Shown: piece after piece, positions 9,601-10,640 of the stretch
How positions within the stretch are numbered: the first letter of the stretch is position 1
Layout of the letters: each line of letters begins with the position of its first letter
Source: Phoronis pallida
Lineage: Eukaryota > Phoronida > Phoronidae
Direction of reading: 5' to 3'
DNA: 10,640 nt
NCBI GenBank assembly: GCA_028565715.1
Contig: JAOXYC010230459.1
Location: 1 to 10,640, forward strand
Program-made: the position numbers and the translations under genes
The notes under the pieces: model-generated
The model's database searches: none
What the model saw: the letters and a program-made list of their open reading frames with translations, nothing else
Told to the model about the DNA's origin: nothing

Positions 9601-10266
9601 TCATGCTTGTTTGTTTTAAATTTTGTAGCAAAGAAATGGATGAAATCATCTTCCCCACAAGAAGGGTGAAAAAAGAGCGCTCACCCATCCCATTTGACCC
9701 AGTTGATGCTGATAAGATGAGGCCATATGAACTGGAACCTCTGCCGGTCAGCCAGCAGGAATTGGACGCTGCTAAAGCAACCAATCCTAAATTCCCTATA
9801 GCACCTGATGGTAATATCCAATTTCTCATTGTGGTCTTATTTTAAATTTCTGCTGTTAATTTCAATAGAGAATAACATCTCTGGTAAACAAAAATGGCAG
9901 TGGGTGAATAAAAATCAAGTTTGAAATATTACACAGGTTTTCCCATCACTTCATCATGAGCCTGTTATCTTTGTATTCAATTGCTTTTGATGAATACCTG
10001 ATTCAATGTATTGAAGGTTTGAGAAAATAGTGAAATATCGAGGATAATTAACGAACTTATCATGTGCGAAAATATGATATTTATTCACATCTCATCAGTG
10101 TCCTCGGGGTTGTCGTATTTTCAAAAATGTCCTTAAAATAGTTTTCAATTCAAATTTGATTTCAGGATGGGTACCAAACTCGGTAATTCGTGATTTAATG
10201 GGTATGGCCCTGCCCGACCCTCATGAAGAACACAAGCAGATTGTTGAGTCACATCAATTGTTCAAG
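512..10266 (+). CDS. Partial multi-exon gene: WD40-repeat protein with long charged tail (WDR87/WDR97-like?)
   Basis: This is the internal part of one spliced gene, with both ends outside the window. Thirteen exons plus one tentative microexon join in a consistent frame to 1461 nt (487 codons, residue 1 = TTG at 512). Residues 1-39 form a WD40 blade containing LWDRSG and FANERGDILVGY. Residues 60-137 are acidic and aromatic, with WRIHPHG and FDPDTLD. Residues 138-162 look helical. Residues 202-241 are five octapeptide repeats. Residues 281-347 are strongly basic and rich in K, R and Q. Residues 394-487 are proline-rich and include GWVPNSVIRDLM. A propeller followed by a long charged tail resembles the WDR87/WDR97 family of ciliary and flagellar proteins, but I base that on memory of the architecture, not on a search. 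The matching phases across at least ten junctions make the gene itself nearly certain. The weak points are the junctions around 5802-6469 and 6550-6975. Confidence 0.88.
628..1136 (+). other. Intron 1
   Basis: AT-rich, with a weak donor (gttagt) and a good pyrimidine-rich acceptor. I see no repeats or additional exon in it. Confidence 0.75.
1137..1203 (+). CDS. Exon 2 of window
   Basis: The acceptor tttatccccttTACAG ends at 1136 and the donor is a strong gtgagt at 1204. The exon enters in phase 2, with base C completing TGC, and leaves in phase 0. It encodes 22 residues, QVNVERSLPLARLERLVINN plus IN. The VERSLPLARLERL stretch continues directly from the propeller blade of exon 1 and probably marks the step from propeller to tail. 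Confidence 0.85.
1204..3106 (+). other. Intron 2 (1.9 kb)
   Basis: One of the two longest introns here, each about 1.9 kb. It runs from gtgagt to a cctatag acceptor. It contains a homopolymer tract at 1607-1630, but I found no exon with matching phase, RNA gene or clear mobile element. The open frame at 2407-2685 is AT-driven and has no splice context. Confidence 0.7.
1607..1630. repeat. Homopolymer tract C11-A9-C4
   Basis: Eleven C, nine A and four C follow each other without interruption. This is simple sequence, likely length-variable, and its exact run lengths may be affected by sequencing error. Confidence 0.9.
3107..3156 (+). CDS. Exon 3 of window
   Basis: The acceptor tcttttcctatag ends at 3106 and the donor is gtgagt at 3157. 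It enters in phase 0 and leaves in phase 2. The 16 codons encode EDLYEEPVIFDHTLQL, an acidic then aromatic/hydrophobic segment. The trailing TG becomes TGG (Trp) whether it joins exon 4 (base G at 3391) or skips to exon 5 (base G at 4046). Confidence 0.85.
3391..3450 (+). CDS. Exon 4 of window (60 bp, phase 2/2)
   Basis: The acceptor is catacaactttcag, ending at 3390, and the donor is a strong gtgagt at 3451. In phase 2 it reads R-I-H-P-H-G-V-A-R-V-F-A-H-D-C-I-Q-R-Y, then a split Lys completed by exon 5. The other two frames are worse: one has a TAG inside, and neither matches the neighbouring phases. It is about half G+C in an intron that is about 70% A+T, which supports coding. Because it is symmetric and 60 nt long, it could be skipped without a frameshift. 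Confidence 0.82.
   Translation, partial: ANSPAWGSAGFCPRLYSAL
3451..4045 (+). other. Intron 4
   Basis: AT-rich spacer between exons 4 and 5, with strong gtgagt donor and ctctgaccag acceptor. No recognisable element seen. Confidence 0.7.
4046..4161 (+). CDS. Exon 5 of window
   Basis: The acceptor tgttctctgaccag ends at 4045 and the donor is gtgagt at 4162. It enters in phase 2 and leaves in phase 1. The 38 codons open FDPDTLDKLPQNVE and go on through SRRQYIAGKAYDLANGKE to SEDPV. Acidic residues and a short amphipathic stretch dominate. The open frame extends both upstream and downstream of these bounds only because the flanking intron happens to lack stops there. Confidence 0.88.
4322..4475. 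mobile_element. Palindromic MITE-like element in intron 5
   Basis: The outer ends ATAATTATTAA (4322-4332) and TTAATAATTAT (4465-4475) are inverted copies. Inside them, CAGG-CAACC-ATGTGATCAC faces GTGATCACATTGTAACCTG, then ATGACCTAATTTCCC faces GGGAAAAAGGTCACT. The centre continues as CATGAAACATT facing AATGTTTTCAT. The whole 154 bp therefore folds as an imperfect hairpin with no coding capacity, which is typical of a non-autonomous DNA transposon. TTATTATAT occurs just outside or overlapping both ends (4306-4314 and 4472-4480), but such AT-rich sequence is weak evidence for a target duplication. The superfamily is not recognised. Confidence 0.7.
4614..4691 (+). CDS. Exon 6 of window: short charged helix
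   Basis: The acceptor gaatccatttacag ends at 4613 and the donor is gtatga at 4692. Entry and exit are both phase 1. It encodes QKAKLERLKKALTLY, a likely amphipathic helix, followed by VDPDTVPNER. The VDPDT motif echoes the FDPDT motif at the start of exon 5, which may hint at an old internal duplication. I have no further support for that. Confidence 0.86.
4692..5204 (+). other. Intron 6
   Basis: Non-coding sequence between exon 6 and the probable cassette exon 7. It contains two TGCATG hexamers (near 4787 and 5124) on either side of a moderately G+C-rich stretch. I see no clear exon or element in it. Confidence 0.6.
5205..5267 (+). CDS. Probable cassette exon 7 (63 bp, phase 1/1)
   Basis: The segment lies between acceptor gccatgttgtag (ending at 5204) and donor gtacac at 5268. 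Only phase 1 entry is open, giving A-A-R-W-N-R-V-G-R-L-T-M-T-P-N-P-I-K-S-K, and it leaves in phase 1. Exon 6 ends in phase 1 and exon 8 begins in phase 1, so including or skipping this exon keeps the frame. It is near 50% G+C and has several CpGs, unlike the surrounding intron. The donor is moderate and the acceptor pyrimidine tract is short, so this may be an alternative exon or a chance ORF. Confidence 0.58.
5268..5628 (+). other. Intron 7
   Basis: Very T- and A-rich, especially 5430-5530, and ending in the T-run acceptor of exon 8. The open frame at 5400-5612 is low-complexity and hydrophobic, with no splice support. Confidence 0.6.
5629..5802 (+). CDS. Exon 8 of window: octapeptide-repeat exon
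   Basis: The acceptor is a T-rich ttttatttttttag ending at 5628. It enters in phase 1 and reads LLSKLKQSKKPASVVST, then five degenerate 8-residue repeats (residues 202-241): ESAPTESK, DSAPKESI, ENALIESA, DLALLESL, DNDPIESE. The donor is taken as gtagta at 5803, leaving phase 1. An alternative, gtgaag at 5797, also leaves phase 1. If neither is used, the frame runs to a TAG at 5838-5840, which would truncate the protein. I see no AATAAA soon after that stop, and later exons look like the same gene, so I read the stop as intronic. Confidence 0.82.
5682..5801 (+). repeat. Coding minisatellite, 5 x 24 bp
   Basis: Five tandem 24-bp units start at 5682, 5706, 5730, 5754 and 5778. Each unit keeps the form GA-x-AGTGCTCC-x-x-x-GAGAGC. 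Divergence increases from unit 1 to unit 5. The frame is kept, giving an 8-residue repeat of acidic/Ser residues with a hydrophobic or Pro centre. The array ends one base before the exon 8 donor. Confidence 0.9.
6328..6352 (+). CDS. Tentative 25-bp microexon
   Basis: The candidate is bounded by acceptor aaatcttgctgtcag (ending at 6327) and a weak donor, gtgcgg, at 6353. It enters in phase 1 and leaves in phase 2, exactly what is needed to connect exon 8 (ends phase 1) to exon 9 when exon 9 uses its best acceptor (needs phase 2). It encodes ISHCTGI between two split codons and is over 50% G+C. UGCAUGCAUG motifs follow closely downstream. The alternative is that exon 8 splices straight to a second acceptor inside exon 9, at 6469. 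Confidence 0.35.
6368..6432 (+). promoter_or_regulatory. Paired UGCAUGCAUG splicing-enhancer-like motifs
   Basis: GTTTGCATGCATG occurs twice, at 6368-6380 and 6420-6432. Each copy contains two overlapping TGCATG hexamers, the established binding site of Rbfox/FOX-1 RNA-binding proteins. The first lies 16-28 nt past the tentative microexon and the second ends 28 nt before exon 9. The motif is read directly; a regulatory role is inferred. Confidence 0.5.
6461..6550 (+). CDS. Exon 9 of window
   Basis: The acceptor gctttttctcctgtag, ending at 6460, has a very good pyrimidine tract. The donor is gtatgt at 6551, leaving phase 2. The frame with protein-like content is HEALDLSASHHVHFDGVQ, then ENYCIQVPSDK, which needs phase 2 entry. 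A second AG after atgaag (exon from 6469) would need phase 1 entry and would join directly to exon 8. The other open frame across this stretch (MKHWTFLRRTMF) fits neither neighbour and ends at a stop in the intron. Confidence 0.75.
6551..6974 (+). other. Intron 9
   Basis: Starts with a good gtatgt donor and ends at a poor acceptor without a pyrimidine tract. The middle (6720-6960) is less AT-rich, with phrases such as gagcgcccttatttg and gagtacccatcggtgctc, and could be an old repeat remnant. No frame there fits the neighbouring exon phases. Confidence 0.5.
6975..7177 (+). CDS. Exon 10 of window: basic K/R/Q-rich segment
   Basis: The exon encodes 67 codons: EEIADCFENIVIEGKEKARR, then AKTKAMWKSNRKFSHS, ending in S-Q-S-Q-Q-R-E-E-E. 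It is strongly basic and probably helical. The donor gtatta at 7178 leaves phase 1 and joins exon 11 cleanly to make REEEEKHFREV. The start is uncertain. A TGA at 6967-6969 bars any extension, and the AG at 6973-6974 gives the required phase 2 entry but has no pyrimidine tract. AGs after 6981 are alternatives in the wrong phase for exon 9. The 3' end was the likely seed of the tandem array in the following intron. Confidence 0.72.
7160..7920. repeat. Decayed tandem array, six units of about 112-140 bp
   Basis: Using the anchor CATGGCATTGGTC, copies start at 7198, 7310, 7447, 7572, 7704 and 7844. Each unit also carries TTTCATCACCATGGCAACC and CATTTCATTGGATG, then usually TTTGGTAAACATT. It ends in a purine run, AGAGGAAG, followed by GTAT. 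Units differ by many substitutions and indels, so the array is old. The first unit overlaps the end of exon 10, and its AGAAGAAG-GTAT is that exon's own splice donor. Confidence 0.85.
8161..8174. repeat. Left target-site duplication of foldback insertion
   Basis: ATATTGCTTATTTG is repeated exactly at 8634-8647, with the inverted-repeat element between the two. Length and perfect identity suggest a target-site duplication. Confidence 0.75.
8168..8302 (-). pseudogene. Short ORF in left arm of foldback element
   Basis: On the minus strand an ATG at 8302 opens 44 codons starting MAGMGQLLRQVDTEKWVLF, then RKYEKLTLKSVKN. It ends in a stop that uses bases of the flanking direct repeat. The right arm carries a diverged copy. 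Most of the differences between the copies change an amino acid, which argues against recent selection on the protein. Function unknown; it may be a captured exon or a relic of the element's parent. Confidence 0.35.
8175..8633. mobile_element. 459-bp foldback insertion with about 194-bp inverted arms
   Basis: The left arm, 8198-8391, is the inverted copy of the right arm, 8417-8609. By hand I count 19 substitutions and one single-base indel, so about 90% identity. The 25-bp centre contains a further palindrome, AACCTGAA-T-TTCAGGTT. Perfect 14-bp direct repeats flank the insertion. A 14-bp duplication is longer than most cut-and-paste DNA transposons make and is in the range of target-primed (LINE-type) integration. 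The arms do not run to the duplication: 23-24 bp at each end are unrelated. Each arm carries a short frame starting MAGMGQLL. I do not recognise the family. Confidence 0.8.
8505..8633 (+). pseudogene. Short ORF in right arm of foldback element
   Basis: ATG at 8505 opens 42 codons, MAGMGQLLQQVDTDKQVLF, then HKYEKLTLKTVKN, ending RRTYA. The TAA at 8631-8633 is the last codon before the flanking direct repeat. It is the partner of the minus-strand frame in the left arm. No family recognised. It lies in an intron, so I do not treat it as part of the host protein. Confidence 0.35.
8634..8647. repeat. Right target-site duplication of foldback insertion
   Basis: Exact second copy of ATATTGCTTATTTG, directly after the element's right end. 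Confidence 0.75.
9080..9215 (+). CDS. Exon 11 of window
   Basis: The acceptor aaatcaaatttcag ends at 9079 and the donor is gtgaat at 9216. It enters in phase 1 and leaves in phase 2. The residues read KHFREVVQLAKAQASVITIK, then TQEEPSEAEVGAASNVTVIV and ETSE. The first part looks helical and the second is acidic and probably disordered. It is clearly more G+C-rich than the flanking introns, and its phase agrees with both neighbours. Confidence 0.87.
9216..9628 (+). other. Intron 11
   Basis: AT-rich spacer from gtgaat to a T-rich gtag acceptor. No repeat, RNA gene or extra exon seen. Confidence 0.75.
9629..9810 (+). CDS. Exon 12 of window: proline-rich segment
   Basis: The acceptor gttttaaattttgtag ends at 9628 and the donor is gtaata at 9811. 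It enters in phase 2 and leaves in phase 1. The 60 codons include KEMDEIIFPTRRVKKERSP, then IPFDPVDADKMRPYELEPLP and VSQQELDAAKATNPKFPIAP. It is rich in proline and charge. The match with exon 13, which completes A-P-D-G-W-V-P-N-S-V, is among the most convincing junctions in the window. Confidence 0.9.
9811..10165 (+). other. Intron 12
   Basis: AT-rich spacer with standard gtaata donor and atttgatttcag acceptor. Nothing else recognised. Confidence 0.75.
10166..10266 (+). CDS. Exon 13 of window
   Basis: The acceptor atttgatttcag ends at 10165 and the donor is gtactt at 10267. It enters in phase 1 and leaves in phase 0. It encodes WVPNSVIRDLMGMALPDPHE, then EHKQIVESHQLFK. The gene continues beyond the window, as no stop or poly(A) signal follows in frame. 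A phase 0 exon should begin past 10640. Confidence 0.88.
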
Positions 10267-10640
10267 GTACTTTAATTAAAGGTGGTCGAAAATTGTGGTT
10301 CTTTACCAAAAATCATGGTTAAGCATATGTTGGATTACTTATTATTCTGATCTAAGTAGACTACATGGACTAAAAACTTTGGCAATCTCGTTTCTTGTTC
10401 GTTGACATCCCTGTTGTACATACAACTTTTCTTGTCCAAAATTCTCTAACGATATTGAAAAGTGTATTGATTGAGTATCCTGAGTCAAACTTCTCATTTT
10501 GAACAAAACGTACAGCATTTATGCACCTTTCTGACTGAACTTAAAGATATAGTAACCGCCTAATTTTCCAGCCAAAGAGCACTTTTGGCACCTCTCTGAT
10601 AGTTAAATACCAACTTTTACACCTTCCAAATATTAAAACG
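10267..10640 (+). other. Intron 13 (partial)
   Basis: Non-coding sequence after the last exon, running off the window. It includes the 16-mer CAAACTTCTCATTTTG at 10486-10501, which also occurs at 6163-6178. No exon seen. Confidence 0.65.

Noticed and set aside
9455-9829. 124-codon minus-strand frame
   Set aside because: It is the antisense shadow of exon 12, whose + strand frame has correct splice sites and phase on both sides.
1-10640. CRISPR array, tRNA, rRNA or bacterial operon
   Set aside because: No regular repeat-spacer pattern, no cloverleaf or rRNA motif, and no prokaryotic gene signals. The array at 7160-7920 has uneven, decayed units without unique spacers.

Overview
The window is intron-rich, AT-rich genomic DNA from an animal, most likely an invertebrate. 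I cannot name the species. There are no bacterial gene signatures: no ribosome-binding sites, no long ORFs and no operons. The coding signal is a chain of short exons (25 to 203 bp) on the + strand, bounded by AG/GT sites. Their codon phases match from one exon to the next across roughly 9.8 kb. Most listed open reading frames longer than 60 codons are chance ORFs in introns or extensions of real exons.

The main content is the middle part of one large + strand gene, running from about 512 to 10266 and continuing past both window edges. Thirteen exons plus one tentative microexon join into one open frame of 1461 nt (487 codons), with residue 1 at base 512. The first exon encodes a WD40-type beta-propeller blade. 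The rest is a charged, low-complexity and probably helical tail ending in a proline-rich segment. My best guess is a WDR87/WDR97-like WD-repeat protein, a family linked to cilia and sperm flagella. That family name is an inference from memory; the WD40 character and the exon chain are read directly.

Layout: 1-511 is upstream intron, opening with a CpG-rich palindromic patch. Exons lie at 512-627, 1137-1203, 3107-3156, 3391-3450, 4046-4161, 4614-4691, 5205-5267, 5629-5802, 6328-6352 (tentative), 6461-6550, 6975-7177, 9080-9215, 9629-9810 and 10166-10266. The tail of the last intron fills 10267-10640.

The introns hold the unusual structures. There is a palindromic MITE-like element at 4322-4475. 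A doubled UGCAUGCAUG motif lies just after the tentative microexon and before the next exon. A decayed tandem array of six units (about 112-140 bp) at 7160-7920 repeats the neighbouring exon's splice donor. A 459-bp foldback insertion at 8175-8633 has about 194-bp arms, is flanked by a perfect 14-bp direct repeat, and carries the same short reading frame in both arms. Within the coding sequence, exon 5629-5802 ends in five tandem copies of a 24-bp (8-residue) repeat that stop at the splice donor.
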